From assembly GCF_000802245.2 (NCBI RefSeq), contig NZ_CP021080.1, forward strand, positions 3,658,001-3,722,000: DNA of 64,000 nt. The letters are read 5' to 3'. The DNA comes from Streptomyces pluripotens (GTDB taxonomy: Bacteria; Actinomycetota; Actinomycetes; Streptomycetales; Streptomycetaceae). Each line of letters opens with the position of its first letter. The first letter of the stretch is position 1. Positions 24,563 to 34,044 of the stretch are shown piece after piece. The position numbers and the translations under genes were made by a program. The notes under the pieces are model-generated. The model had not been told where the DNA came from, searched no databases, and worked only from the letters and a program-made list of their open reading frames with translations.

Positions 24563-24603
24563 CAGAAGCCCCTTGGGATCCGGTGAATTCCCGGGGCCTT
24601 CTG
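24563..24603 (+). terminator. Terminator-like hairpin behind att copy 3
   Basis: CAGAAGCCCC ... GGGG-C-CTTCTG with an inner GGGA/TCCC pair; equivalent in position to the terminator behind the intact tRNA-Arg. From here to 24843 nothing else is recognisable. Confidence 0.65.
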
Positions 24604-24843
24604 ACATCGACCGCTGACACGTACAGCTGACGTCAACGCGACCAGAAACGCCCCTCCCCCCCGCGGCGAAGGTCAGCCCGTCCACCATCGCCGCACACCG
24701 TGGAGCAGATGCGCCGCCCGACTCTTTTGGTCTTGTGCGGATGCGGGCTTGCACAGGCGCGACGAACCTTGACGTACCGCTGCATGCCGTGGATGCGGAA
24801 CGCATCCGCGAGACCACTGCCCAGGTATCGAGGTGGAGTGCTT

Positions 24844-25140
24844 ATGAGGGTACTGCTGACTGTTCAGATGGACACCGACAAGGCGAACAAGGCGATCAAG
24901 GACCAGAAGCTGGCCGCGATCCTGCAATCGGTCGTGGAACCGCTGAACGCGGAGGCGGTGTACTTCGGGACCAAGGACGGGATGCGCACGGGGTTCATCG
25001 TCTTCGAGCTTCAGGAGATGACCCGGATCCCGACCATCGCGGAGCCGCTCTTCCAGGAGCTTGGCGCCAAGATCGAGTTCACCCCGGTGATGAACTTCGA
25101 CGATGTCCACGCCGGTCTACAGGCATACACCTCCGGCTGA
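24844..25140 (+). CDS. Small alpha/beta protein (DUF3303-like)
   Basis: A 98-residue protein from ATG 24844, preceded by GGTGGAG. It starts MRVLLTVQMDTDKANKAIKD and has ERR-free, ferredoxin-like alternation with MRTGFIVFELQEM, IAEPLFQELGAKIEFTPVM. Very similar small proteins are common in Streptomyces and are annotated as hypothetical or DUF3303/GYD-like, probably dimeric alpha/beta barrels. First core gene right of the island. Confidence 0.8.
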   Translation: MRVLLTVQMDTDKANKAIKDQKLAAILQSVVEPLNAEAVYFGTKDGMRTGFIVFELQEMTRIPTIAEPLFQELGAKIEFTPVMNFDDVHAGLQAYTSG

Positions 25141-25268
25141 GGCAGCGATGTCCTTGCTTGGGACGCCGATGGCGCTCTGCCCGTCGGCGCCCTGAGCGAA
25201 CGTCGTCGCGGGTGCCGGCAGACCGACTGAGGGGCATGGGCTGTCCCCGGCATCACCCGTGCAGGCTG

Positions 25269-27608
25269 TCAGCGCGACGGCGTGGTGCTCGCGGCAGCCG
25301 TTTCGAACCACACGGACTTTCCCCGTCCGCTGGGTGAGTTGCCCCATGCGGAGGCCAGGGTCTCCACGATGATCAGGCCTCGGCCGTGCTCGGTGTCGGC
25401 ATCGCCCGTGCCGGAGACAGTGATGGGAGCGGGCACGGGTGGCCGCGGGTCGGAGTCCCGCACCTCCACCCTGATGTGGTTCGGGGACTCCAACAGCCTC
25501 ACGTCCACGTCGCTGTCGGCGTGGAGGAGGGCGTTGGTGACGAGTTCGGTCGTCATGAGCTTGACGTCGTAGCACATCTCGTCCCGGCCCCAGCGGCGCA
25601 ACTGTTCCTCTAGGAAACGGCGCACTTGGCCGACACCCTGCAGGTCGTGTCGCTGGACGAACATGCGGCTGACGCGGCGGAGCGTGTCGGCGGGTGCACC
25701 GTGGAAGCGGACGAGAAGCAGGGCGATGTCGTCTTCGTGCTCCTCGGCTTCACCCGCGACGTCCATCAGCCGGTCGGCCAGGTCCTCAAGGCGCTGGCCG
25801 TGGGCCTGGGACAGCGCATCGCAGAGCATCCGTGTCCCTGTGCCCGGATCCACGGTCCGGGATTGCACGAGCCCATCCGTGTACAGGGCCAGGACCGACC
25901 CTGCCGGGAGCGGAATCTCCGTCTGCCGGTAGACCTCCTCCGTTGCGACGCCCAGGGGGAGGCCCACGGTGACGTCCGGTGCCGCGATCCCACCACCCGG
26001 AGTGCTCAGCAGCGGTAGGGGGTGTCCGGCGCACGCCAGTTCGGCGGTACCGACTCGCAGGTCGAGCCACAAGCAGCAGCAGGTGGCGAAGTGGGCCGTA
26101 CCCAGCTCGGTGAGCAGCCGGTTGGTCCGTCCCAGCAGGTCGGCAGGCCGGTGCCCCTCCGCGGCGTAAGCCCGTACCACGCTCCGGATCTGGCCCATGG
26201 TCGTCGCGGCGGCGGGACTGTGGCCCTCCACGTCACCGATCACCAGTCCGACGTTGCCGTCGGCGAGGGTCAGCACGTCGTACCAGTCCCCTCCCACCTC
26301 GATGCCCGCTGCTGCAGGCACATAGCGAGCGACCGTGTCCAGTTCTCTCATGTGGGGCAGTGTGTGCGGGAGTAGCTCTTGCTGGAGCCCGCGGACCAGG
26401 GCGTGTTCAGCTTCGAACTGCCGCGTTCGCCCGAGGGCCTGGCCGAGCAGGCCGGCCATGGCGACCAGCGCGGCCCGCTCCTCGGAAAGGAAGCGGTGTG
26501 GGGCGCTGAACGACAGGACCAGGGTGCCTTCCCGATGGCCGGCACTCGTCAACGGCAGCAACGCGCAGGCTCCCCTGCCGTCGGTCAGTGGTCCGAGTCC
26601 TGCTTGCGCCACCTCCTCCGCGGTTTCGAGGAATTCCGGATCGCCCAGGGTGAAAAATCGTACGGTGCCACTGTCCGGGCTCCACGGATCTCTCGTGTCG
26701 AAATGGTTGACGCCTTGCGGGTAGCCGGAGTAGCCGAGGATCCGCGGCCGGTCGTTGTCGACGGCGCAGATGGCCATTCTCTGGGCTCCGAACGGTTTCA
26801 TGATGCGTGCGGCAACGATGTCCACGATGTCGTTGAGGCGCATGGTTGCCGTCAGCGCGAATGCGAGCTTGTAGATCTGGTAGAGGAAGGCGGTACCTGA
26901 ATATCCTGCCGTCGTTGCGCCGTCGACGGGCCTGTCCCCACCGGGCGTGGAAACGGAATGCGAGGCGGAGTCCGTCACCATGTCCGGGAGGAGGAAGAAA
27001 GCGGGTGCGCCGGCGGGCGTCGACTGCAATTGCTCATCGTCCAGGTCTTCCAGTTCGCCGACCAGCTCCTTGGCGCGGCTGGTGATGTATTCCCTTTCCC
27101 GGGACGAGATCTCCTTCGGCCCGAGCGGCGGCACCCAGATGACGGTCAGGACACCGTACAGGTGCTGGGCGGCGACCAATGGCGTCGACGCGACTGTGAA
27201 GGGAAATGGCATGATGGCGTCGATTCGAGCGGGGCCGGCAAGAACGTCCGGGAAAGAGGCGACGGATTGCTTCCGCGTGCGATATGCGATGGCCGCCGTG
27301 TACCTGGTGTCATGGATCGATATGCGCTCGATGGTTGTGAACATCGACACGGGGTGCCCCACGGCCACGACGGCTGCCAGAGTCTCTCCATCGTCTGCCG
27401 GTACATATGCTATTCCGGTACTCGCGTCCAGATCCTTCACGGCCAACTGCAGTACGGCGGAGAGCACCCTGTCCCGCTTGCTGATGTTCGGCACGCCAGG
27501 GGAGTCGGCGGTCCGCTCGCCCCCGTGGTCGGCGTGGCCTGGGGTCGGGGTCCTCGGACGGCCCCTCTCGCGGGTCCTGGACGCAGACGCCTCTTTCATA
27601 TCGTCCAT
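25269..27608 (-). CDS. GAF-GAF-SpoIIE phosphatase-HATPase regulator
   Basis: A 779-residue multi-domain PP2C-type Ser/Thr phosphatase. Two GAF-like sensor domains (about 35-185 and 270-420), a SpoIIE/RsbU phosphatase domain (about 440-640) with GGDWYDVLTLADGNVGLVIG and the metal-binding Asp pairs VIGDVEGHS and ...EHEDDIALLLVR, and a C-terminal anti-sigma-type ATPase domain (about 655-770) with TTELVTNALLHA and GRGLIIVETLA. Such proteins control anti-sigma/anti-anti-sigma switches; the fused kinase lets one protein both phosphorylate and dephosphorylate. Start at 27608 is set by GGGGAGAGT directly upstream; the frame stays open to 27788. Confidence 0.92.
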   Translation of the reverse strand: MDDMKEASASRTRERGRPRTPTPGHADHGGERTADSPGVPNISKRDRVLSAVLQLAVKDLDASTGIAYVPADDGETLAAVVAVGHPVSMFTTIERISIHDTRYTAAIAYRTRKQSVASFPDVLAGPARIDAIMPFPFTVASTPLVAAQHLYGVLTVIWVPPLGPKEISSREREYITSRAKELVGELEDLDDEQLQSTPAGAPAFFLLPDMVTDSASHSVSTPGGDRPVDGATTAGYSGTAFLYQIYKLAFALTATMRLNDIVDIVAARIMKPFGAQRMAICAVDNDRPRILGYSGYPQGVNHFDTRDPWSPDSGTVRFFTLGDPEFLETAEEVAQAGLGPLTDGRGACALLPLTSAGHREGTLVLSFSAPHRFLSEERAALVAMAGLLGQALGRTRQFEAEHALVRGLQQELLPHTLPHMRELDTVARYVPAAAGIEVGGDWYDVLTLADGNVGLVIGDVEGHSPAAATTMGQIRSVVRAYAAEGHRPADLLGRTNRLLTELGTAHFATCCCLWLDLRVGTAELACAGHPLPLLSTPGGGIAAPDVTVGLPLGVATEEVYRQTEIPLPAGSVLALYTDGLVQSRTVDPGTGTRMLCDALSQAHGQRLEDLADRLMDVAGEAEEHEDDIALLLVRFHGAPADTLRRVSRMFVQRHDLQGVGQVRRFLEEQLRRWGRDEMCYDVKLMTTELVTNALLHADSDVDVRLLESPNHIRVEVRDSDPRPPVPAPITVSGTGDADTEHGRGLIIVETLASAWGNSPSGRGKSVWFETAAASTTPSR

Positions 27609-27848
27609 ACTCTCCCCTTTTGGGGTAGCATGCGAGGATTTGCTGTGGCCGGTCACCCGTGACCGGCCATCCTGCGTCGTCGCACTCGGTCCCGGCCGGA
27701 TCCGTCGCGTCCACTGGGGTGAGAACCTCCACCCCGAAGCCGCGGTGGGGTGCGTCGGGCGGCCTCGGATGCACTCCTGGAGCATCATGATTCATTGCGA
27801 AGAATGATATTTCAGACATCGTGTGGACGGGTGAGGGGCAAGGCATAC

Positions 27849-28784
27849 ATGTTCGTGGCCGACGGTGTCAGCGGTTCCACGGCTGACGCGCTGATGTATT
27901 TCTGGTTCTTCCTGGTCGCCCTGTCCACCGCCTATGTCGCGTACGACGCGTTCACCAAGAATCCCGAACTCACCGTGATGAAGTGGGGCTGGGTGCTGGT
28001 GACCGCCTACATCGGCCCCATCGGCGCCGCGCTCTACGTGCTCTCGTGCAAGGAACCCAGGCCGGGCACCCACGAACGGTTTGTGACACCACTGTGGAAA
28101 CAGGCTTTCGGGTCCACCATCCACTGTGTGGCCGGTGATGCCACCGGCATCGTGATCGCGGCAGTGGCCGCCTCGCTGATCGGTCTTCCGCCCTGGGGTG
28201 ACAGCCTGGTCGAGTACCTCGTGGGTTTCGGTTTCGGGCTGCTCATCTTCCAGGCGTTGTTCATGCGTGACATGCTCGGCGGCAGCTATCTCCGGGCCGT
28301 GCGTTCCACCGTGCTCGCAGAGTGGCTGTCGATGAACTGCGTGATGGGCGCCATGGTGGCTGTGCTCGTGATCATCCGGAGCCATGTGCCGCGCACCGCC
28401 GACGTCGCCGATGTCAGCTTCTGGGCCACCTTCTCCCTCGCCGTCCTGGCCGGCCTCGCCTTCAGCTATCCCGTCAACGTCTGGCTGGTGGCCAACCACT
28501 TGAAGCACGGGATGGGGACGGTGCGGGTGCTGGGAAAGGGCGGCGACGCGGTCCACGGGGTCATGGCCACGAACGCCTCCGCCGGCAGCGGACCGACCGC
28601 GTCGCGGACCGGGGCGGCCACAGAGCAGAAGGCCGCCATGTCCACGACCGCCTCCGCCGGCAGCCCCATGGCCATGCCGCAGACCGAGGTGACCGCGGAG
28701 CAGAAGGCCGCCATGGCGACACTGACCGTCGTCTTCCTCGCTGCCGGAGTGCTCCTGGCCGCGATCTTCGGACAGCTCGGCTGA
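27849..28784 (+). CDS. DUF4396 integral membrane protein
   Basis: A 311-residue membrane protein with about six membrane segments (YFWFFLVALSTAYVAYDAF, MKWGWVLVTAYIGPIGAALY, ATGIVIAAVAASLIGLPP, ...). The SCKEPRPGTHERFVTPLWKQ loop and CVAGDATGIV are typical of DUF4396, a family implicated in copper/cation handling but not biochemically defined. A C-terminal tail contains a duplicated segment (TEQKAAM twice, NASAGS/TASAGS) before the last helix. ATG 27849 has AAGG upstream; it is divergent from the phosphatase gene. Confidence 0.82.
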   Translation: MFVADGVSGSTADALMYFWFFLVALSTAYVAYDAFTKNPELTVMKWGWVLVTAYIGPIGAALYVLSCKEPRPGTHERFVTPLWKQAFGSTIHCVAGDATGIVIAAVAASLIGLPPWGDSLVEYLVGFGFGLLIFQALFMRDMLGGSYLRAVRSTVLAEWLSMNCVMGAMVAVLVIIRSHVPRTADVADVSFWATFSLAVLAGLAFSYPVNVWLVANHLKHGMGTVRVLGKGGDAVHGVMATNASAGSGPTASRTGAATEQKAAMSTTASAGSPMAMPQTEVTAEQKAAMATLTVVFLAAGVLLAAIFGQLG

Positions 28785-28876
28785 CGCCGGCAGCGGTATC
28801 CCCCCAGGGCCTGGCACCGGGCTGCTGGCCTCCTCGGCGCCGCCCTTGTCGGACCCAGCACTTACCCTCACCAGTG

Positions 28877-29749
28877 ATGGCACAGGTGTGGACGTGTTCG
28901 GGACTGCGCTGGTCGCCTGACGGACCCGTGCTGGTGTGGGCCGGTGGGCGGTGCAGTGCGCTGCCCCGGGGCAAGAGGATCGCCTTCGCGGTGCCGGAGG
29001 GGAGTGGGCGCAGGTGCGTGGGGGCACGGGGACACGCCTGCCCGGTGGGGGCCGCAGTATCGGGGCGGAGCCCGGGGGCTCGGTGCGGGGAGTGTGCCCG
29101 GCTGGACCGGGCACACTCCGTGGCCGCGGACGCACTGGCCGGTGATCCACGGCCGTACCGGGTGTATCTGGCGTGGTTCGGGCCCGGCATGGTCAAGGTC
29201 GGGATCACCGCGGTCGAGCGGGCCGACGCCCGGTTGCTGGAACAGGGGGCCGTGTGTTTCAGCCGGCTCGGTACCGGGCCGCTGATGGCCGCCCGGCGTA
29301 CCGAGGAGTTGCTGCGGGCCGCCCTCCAGGTGCCGGACCGGATTCCGTACGCCGAGAAGCGGGCGGTGCGGTCGGTACTGCCCAAGACGGCGGCGGAGCG
29401 TGCCGTCGAGGTGCGGGAGCTGCACGCACGGGCCGTCGCGCTCAAGGGGTGGCCGGAGTCCCTGCGGCCGGAACCGTGCCAAGTCACTGATCTCATGGGG
29501 GTGTTCGGTCTCGACGAAGCTCCCCGGCCCTCCGGAGAGGTCGTGGAGCTGGTCCCGGGTGGCGCGGTGAGCGGTGAGCTGGCAGCGGTCGCCGGGCCCG
29601 ACCTGCACCTGGCGGTGCACGGACGAGGGGGCGTCGTCCTGGACACCCGGCTGATGACCGGCTGGGAACTGGTGCCGTCGGCCGTGGAAGCAGGACTACG
29701 TGCCGTCCCCGTACGGGAGTTCAGGAGGATCCCGGACGGGTTGTTCTGA
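28877..29749 (+). CDS. DUF2797 protein
   Basis: A 290-residue soluble protein of the DUF2797 family. It has a Cys cluster suggesting a metal site (CVGARGHACPVG and RCGECARLD), a GIY-YIG-like central stretch (YRVYLAWFGPGMVKVGITAV, ADARLLEQGAV) and TEELLRAALQVPDRIPYAEK. The GIY-YIG similarity suggests a nuclease-like fold, but function is unknown. ATG 28877 (GTG 28874 possible) starts 92 bases after DUF4396. Confidence 0.82.
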   Translation: MAQVWTCSGLRWSPDGPVLVWAGGRCSALPRGKRIAFAVPEGSGRRCVGARGHACPVGAAVSGRSPGARCGECARLDRAHSVAADALAGDPRPYRVYLAWFGPGMVKVGITAVERADARLLEQGAVCFSRLGTGPLMAARRTEELLRAALQVPDRIPYAEKRAVRSVLPKTAAERAVEVRELHARAVALKGWPESLRPEPCQVTDLMGVFGLDEAPRPSGEVVELVPGGAVSGELAAVAGPDLHLAVHGRGGVVLDTRLMTGWELVPSAVEAGLRAVPVREFRRIPDGLF

Positions 29750-30083
29750 GCCGCGGCAAGACGCCGGACCGCATGCGCGTGCCGTTGGGCGAGGCCGGTG
29801 GGGCGGATGCCCGCCGACGTCGGCGCCGCAACCGGTGGCTGAACAGCCTCCACGACCGGTCGCGGACCAGCAGTCCTGGGTGCGCGCGGAACTGCCGCCG
29901 CCGTCGCCAGGGTCATCTTCCCGCTGCCGTCTCCGCCGCACCGTCCCACTATCGTCGCGGTAGAGCCTTCCGCGGCCCGGCGCGGTGCCCATGCCCTTCC
30001 CAGCGGCTCCCTGAGAGGCACCTGTGTATTTCTCAGGCAAATCACAGACTCGTGAAAGCGGGTTCTCAGGAGGCCTCGACAAG
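29750..30083. other. Intergenic region with direct repeats
   Basis: About 330 bases. Near the right end TCTCAGG occurs twice (about 30033 and 30064), flanking the promoter region of the two-component operon, and AGGAGG at 30068 is the ribosome site. The left ~200 bases show no gene. Confidence 0.45.
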
Positions 30084-30092
30084 GTGTCCGCC

Positions 30093-30833
30093 ATGACCAC
30101 GACCTCGCCCCAGGGGCGCACCGAACTGCTGAGGCCGGACGGGAGCCCCGTCCGAGTGCTTGTGGTGGACGACGAGCTGTCGATCACCGAACTGCTGAGC
30201 ATGGCTCTCCGCTACGAGGGCTGGCAGATCAGAAGCGCGGGAGACGGACAGGGGGCCGTGCAGACGGCCCGGGAGTTCCGTCCCGACGCCGTCGTGCTCG
30301 ACATGATGCTGCCGGACATGGACGGGCTGACCGTCCTTGGACGGTTGCGTCGCGACCTGCCGGACGTCCCCGTGCTGTTCCTGACCGCCAAGGACGCGGT
30401 GGAGGACCGTATCGCCGGGCTCACCGCCGGCGGTGACGACTACGTCACCAAGCCGTTCAGCCTGGAGGAGGTCGTCGCGCGGTTGCGGGGGCTGATCCGG
30501 CGGTCCGGGGCCGCCGACCGGCGGTCCGACTCCGTGCTCGTCGTCGGGGACCTGGCCCTCGACGAGGACAGCCACGAGGTGTCCCGGGCGGGTGAGTCCA
30601 TTCATCTCACCGCCACGGAGTTCGAGCTGCTGCGCTTCCTCATGCGTAACCCGCGCCGGGTGCTCAGCAAGGCACAGATCCTGGACCGGGTGTGGTCGTA
30701 CGACTTCGGCGGCCAGGCCAACGTGGTTGAGCTGTACATCTCCTATCTGCGGCGGAAGATCGACGCCGGCCGGCAGCCGATGATCCACACCAGGCGTGGG
30801 GCCGGTTATCTGATCAAGCCCGCCGTGTCATGA
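30093..30833 (+). CDS. OmpR-family response regulator
   Basis: A 246-residue response regulator. Receiver domain with acidic pocket VVDDE, phospho-acceptor Asp in AVVLDMMLPDMDG, Thr in LFLTAKD and Lys in YVTKPFSLEE, followed by a winged-helix DNA-binding domain (LTATEFELLRFLMRNPRRVL ... VELYISYLRRKID). ATG 30093 is listed; GTG 30084, ten bases after AGGAGG, is an equally good start. It overlaps the kinase gene by ATGA and heads an operon with two glycosyltransferases. I recall the S. coelicolor counterpart as SCO4020. Confidence 0.92.
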   Translation: MTTTSPQGRTELLRPDGSPVRVLVVDDELSITELLSMALRYEGWQIRSAGDGQGAVQTAREFRPDAVVLDMMLPDMDGLTVLGRLRRDLPDVPVLFLTAKDAVEDRIAGLTAGGDDYVTKPFSLEEVVARLRGLIRRSGAADRRSDSVLVVGDLALDEDSHEVSRAGESIHLTATEFELLRFLMRNPRRVLSKAQILDRVWSYDFGGQANVVELYISYLRRKIDAGRQPMIHTRRGAGYLIKPAVS

Positions 30834-32482
30834 GCGGACGACGGCGGACGCGGGCGCAGAAGCGACGAGCGGGACAGCCGCGCACCCTGCGGGCCCGGCT
30901 CGTCGTCGCGTCGGTGCTGCTGATCGCCCTGGTGTGCGCGGTGATCGGCACCGTGACCACGCTCGCGTTGCGGTCGCATCTGCACGATCAGCTGAAGGGG
31001 AAGCTCGACGACGCCTCCACGCGAGCGGCCGGCGGCCGTATGAAGAACCCGGGCGGCCCGGCTCCCGGAGCCCTGGCGGACCCCGGCGCCGAGCCCCAGG
31101 CCGACACCACCACGCCGGTCGGGAAGCTCACCCACTTCCTCGCCAGCGCCCCCACGCAGCGCGACACGGTGGCCGCAGTGGAGCGGAACGGCACCATCGT
31201 CGGCGCCGCCAGGACGGTGCAGCTGAACAGCAGTGACGGCTTCTACCGAAAGATGGGCACAACCGATCTCACCGCTGCGCAGACGCGGGCGCTCACCAAG
31301 GTGCCGAAGGACGACAAGCCGCACACCGTGACGCTTCCCGAGCTCGGGAGCTACCTCGTCCAGCACAAGGTGAGTCGCGACGGCAGGGACGCCTACTTCG
31401 TGGGCCTGCCCACCAAGGACGTCGACGACAACATCGACACCCTCATCCTCGTCGAGGTCTGTGTCACCGCTGCCGGACTCCTCGCTGCCTCCCTCGCCGG
31501 TACCGTCATCGTCGGCGTCGCCACCCGCCCCCTCCGCAGGGTCGCCGCCACCGCCACCCGTGTCTCCGAACTCCCCCTGCACACCGGCGAGGTGAACCTC
31601 AGTGAGCGGGTCCCGGAGACGGAGTGCGACCCGCACACCGAGGTCGGTCAGGTCGGCGCCGCGCTCAACCGCATGCTCGACCACGTTCACGGTGCCCTGC
31701 ACGCCCGCCAACAGAGCGAGACACGCGTACGGCAGTTCGTGGCTGATGCCAGCCATGAGCTGCGCACGCCGCTGGCCTCCATCCGGGGCTACGCGGAGTT
31801 GACCAGACGCGGGCGCGAACAGGTCGGTCCCGACACCCGGCACGCCCTCGGGCGGATCGAGTCCGAGGCGGGCCGCATGACGCTGCTCGTGGAGGACCTG
31901 CTGCTGCTCGCCCGGCTCGATGCCGGGCGGCCGCTCCAGTTCGCGCAGACCGATCTCGTCCCGCTCGTCGTGGACACCGTGAGCGACGCCCGCGCGGCCG
32001 GCATGGACCACAACTGGCGGCTCGACCTGCCCGACGAACCGGCACCTGTGTCGGCGGACGCGGCGCGGCTGCAGCAAGTGCTGGTCAACCTGCTGGGCAA
32101 CGCCCGCAACCACACGCCACCGGGAACCACCGTCACCGCGCGGGTACAGCGGGGCGGGCCCTGGTGGTGTGTGGAGGTGGAGGACAACGGGCCGGGGATC
32201 CCCCCGGACCTGCTTCCGCACGTCTTCGAGCGGTTCGCCCGGGGGGATTCGGCACGTTCCCGGTCCACCGGGTCCACGGGACTCGGCCTCGCCATCGTGC
32301 AGGCCGTGGCCGCCGCGCACGGCGGTGCCGTCACCCTGGACAGCGTTCCCGGCCGCACGGTGTTCACCGTGCACCTGCCCGTGCTTGGCCCGGCCGGCTC
32401 CCGAACGGCCCCCGAAACCAGCCGGCAACCGGACTCACAGGCACAGCACAGCACCACCACATGGGTGGAACAGGACGCTTGA
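30830..32482 (+). CDS. Sensor histidine kinase
   Basis: A 550-residue membrane sensor kinase. Two membrane segments (VVASVLLIALVCAVIGTVTT and LLAASLAGTVIVGVAT) flank a ~150-residue extracellular domain; HAMP follows, then H-box ADASHELRTPLASIRGYAEL, N-box LLGNARNHTPPG, and G-boxes DNGPGIPPDL and GLGLAIVQ. It phosphorylates the preceding OmpR regulator, to which it is translationally coupled. The stimulus is not evident; coupling to extracytoplasmic glycosyltransferase genes suggests a cell-envelope signal. Confidence 0.93.
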   Translation: MSGRRRTRAQKRRAGQPRTLRARLVVASVLLIALVCAVIGTVTTLALRSHLHDQLKGKLDDASTRAAGGRMKNPGGPAPGALADPGAEPQADTTTPVGKLTHFLASAPTQRDTVAAVERNGTIVGAARTVQLNSSDGFYRKMGTTDLTAAQTRALTKVPKDDKPHTVTLPELGSYLVQHKVSRDGRDAYFVGLPTKDVDDNIDTLILVEVCVTAAGLLAASLAGTVIVGVATRPLRRVAATATRVSELPLHTGEVNLSERVPETECDPHTEVGQVGAALNRMLDHVHGALHARQQSETRVRQFVADASHELRTPLASIRGYAELTRRGREQVGPDTRHALGRIESEAGRMTLLVEDLLLLARLDAGRPLQFAQTDLVPLVVDTVSDARAAGMDHNWRLDLPDEPAPVSADAARLQQVLVNLLGNARNHTPPGTTVTARVQRGGPWWCVEVEDNGPGIPPDLLPHVFERFARGDSARSRSTGSTGLGLAIVQAVAAAHGGAVTLDSVPGRTVFTVHLPVLGPAGSRTAPETSRQPDSQAQHSTTTWVEQDA

Positions 32483-32496
32483 GAAGAGTCGGTTCC

Positions 32497-34044
32497 ATGC
32501 GAACCGACCTTTCTCCCGGCACCCTGCCGGCGCGGGAGCACCTCCCGGCCGGAGACGCCGGTACGCCTGTTCTGGACGTAGTGATCCCCGTCTACAACGA
32601 GGAGAAGGACCTCCAGCCGTGCGTCCGCAGACTGCACGAGCACCTCACACGCACCTTCCCGTACGCGTTCCGCATCACGATCGCGGACAACGCGTCCACG
32701 GACACCACCCCATGGGTGGCGGCGCGGCTGGAGGAGGAGATGCCCGAGGTCGCCCACTTCCGTCTGGAGCAGAAGGGCCGCGGGCGTGCCCTGCGAACCG
32801 TGTGGTCCGCGTCCGAGGCGCCGGTCCTCGCCTACATGGACGTCGATCTGTCCACCGACCTCAATGCCTTGCTGCCGCTGGTGGCGCCGCTGATCTCCGG
32901 GCATTCCGACCTGGCGATCGGTTCCCGGCTCGCACGCACCTCCAGGGTCGTCCGCGGCCCCAAGCGGGAGTTCATCAGCCGGACGTACAACCTGATCCTG
33001 CGCGGCTCGCTCCACGCCCGCTTCTCGGACGCGCAGTGCGGCTTCAAGGCCATCCGACGCGATGTGGCGCAGGTGCTGCTGCCGCTGGTGGAGGACACCG
33101 GATGGTTCTTCGACACCGAGATGCTGGTGCTCGCCGAGCGGGCAGGGCTGCGGATCCACGAGGTGCCCGTCGACTGGGTCGACGATCCGGACTCGACGGT
33201 GCACATCGTGAAGACGGCTACGGATGACCTCAAGGGTGTGTGGCGGGTGGGCAGGGCCCTGGCCACCGGATCGCTGCCGCTGGACCGGCTGGCCCGGCCC
33301 TTCGGCGACGATCCGCGCGACCGCGAACTGCTGGACGTGCCCAAGGGGCTGGCCCGCCAACTGGTCGGGTTCTGCGTGGTCGGCGGCCTGTCGACCCTGT
33401 TCTACCTGGCGCTCTACAGCCTCTTCCGGCAGTTCTCCGGCTCCCAGGTCGCCAATGCCCTCGCACTGCTGGTCTCCGCCGTGGTCAACACCGCCGCCAA
33501 CCGCCGGCTCACGTTCGGGGTGCGTGGCCGGGGCGGTGCCGTACGGCACCAGGCACAGGGCCTGGTCGTCTTTGGTATCGGTCTTGCCCTGACCAGCGGC
33601 TCGCTGGCCGCCCTCGACGCGGCCAGCGACAACCCCGGGCACTCCACCGAGCTGGCAGTGCTCATCACCGCCAACCTCGCGGCGACCCTGCTGCGGTTCC
33701 TGCTCTTCCGCGCCTGGGTCTTCCCGGACCGGGACGAGCCCGGCGCAGACCCGTCGGCGGCCTTCTCCCGCACGTCGTCCCCGTCCTCGCCGGCCTACGA
33801 CGGCACGACGACGGCGCCGCAGACGCAGACCGAGCCGCTACCACCGCAGCCGCCGTCGTACCAGCCCCGCTCACAGCCCCAGTTCCCCGCACAGCCTCAG
33901 TCCCGTTCACGGACCCAGTCCCGCGACCCGTACCGGACCGCCCAGGTCCGCGCGGGCCAGGCCGCGGACGGTCACGGGAGGGACACCACCATGCACCTGC
34001 AGCCGATGCACCCGAACGACACCGACCGGGGGGATACCCGATGA
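32497..34044 (+). CDS. GT2 glycosyltransferase fused to GtrA domain
   Basis: A 515-residue membrane protein. Residues ~25-215 are a DPM1-like GT2 domain (VVIPVYNEEKDLQPC, metal-binding MDVDLSTDLNALL, GSRLAR, CGFKAI) that transfers a sugar to polyprenyl phosphate; ~275-400 is a four-helix GtrA domain (LVGFCVVGGLSTLFYLALYS) thought to flip the lipid-linked sugar; the last ~110 residues are Pro/Gln/Ser-rich. It overlaps the next gene by ATGA. The pair probably makes and uses a lipid-linked sugar outside the membrane. Confidence 0.9.
   Translation: MRTDLSPGTLPAREHLPAGDAGTPVLDVVIPVYNEEKDLQPCVRRLHEHLTRTFPYAFRITIADNASTDTTPWVAARLEEEMPEVAHFRLEQKGRGRALRTVWSASEAPVLAYMDVDLSTDLNALLPLVAPLISGHSDLAIGSRLARTSRVVRGPKREFISRTYNLILRGSLHARFSDAQCGFKAIRRDVAQVLLPLVEDTGWFFDTEMLVLAERAGLRIHEVPVDWVDDPDSTVHIVKTATDDLKGVWRVGRALATGSLPLDRLARPFGDDPRDRELLDVPKGLARQLVGFCVVGGLSTLFYLALYSLFRQFSGSQVANALALLVSAVVNTAANRRLTFGVRGRGGAVRHQAQGLVVFGIGLALTSGSLAALDAASDNPGHSTELAVLITANLAATLLRFLLFRAWVFPDRDEPGADPSAAFSRTSSPSSPAYDGTTTAPQTQTEPLPPQPPSYQPRSQPQFPAQPQSRSRTQSRDPYRTAQVRAGQAADGHGRDTTMHLQPMHPNDTDRGDTR

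Noticed and set aside
32169..33227. Open frames overlapping kinase and GT2 genes, and similar frames over other operons
   Set aside because: Poor third-position bias compared with the family-matched frame; no domain.
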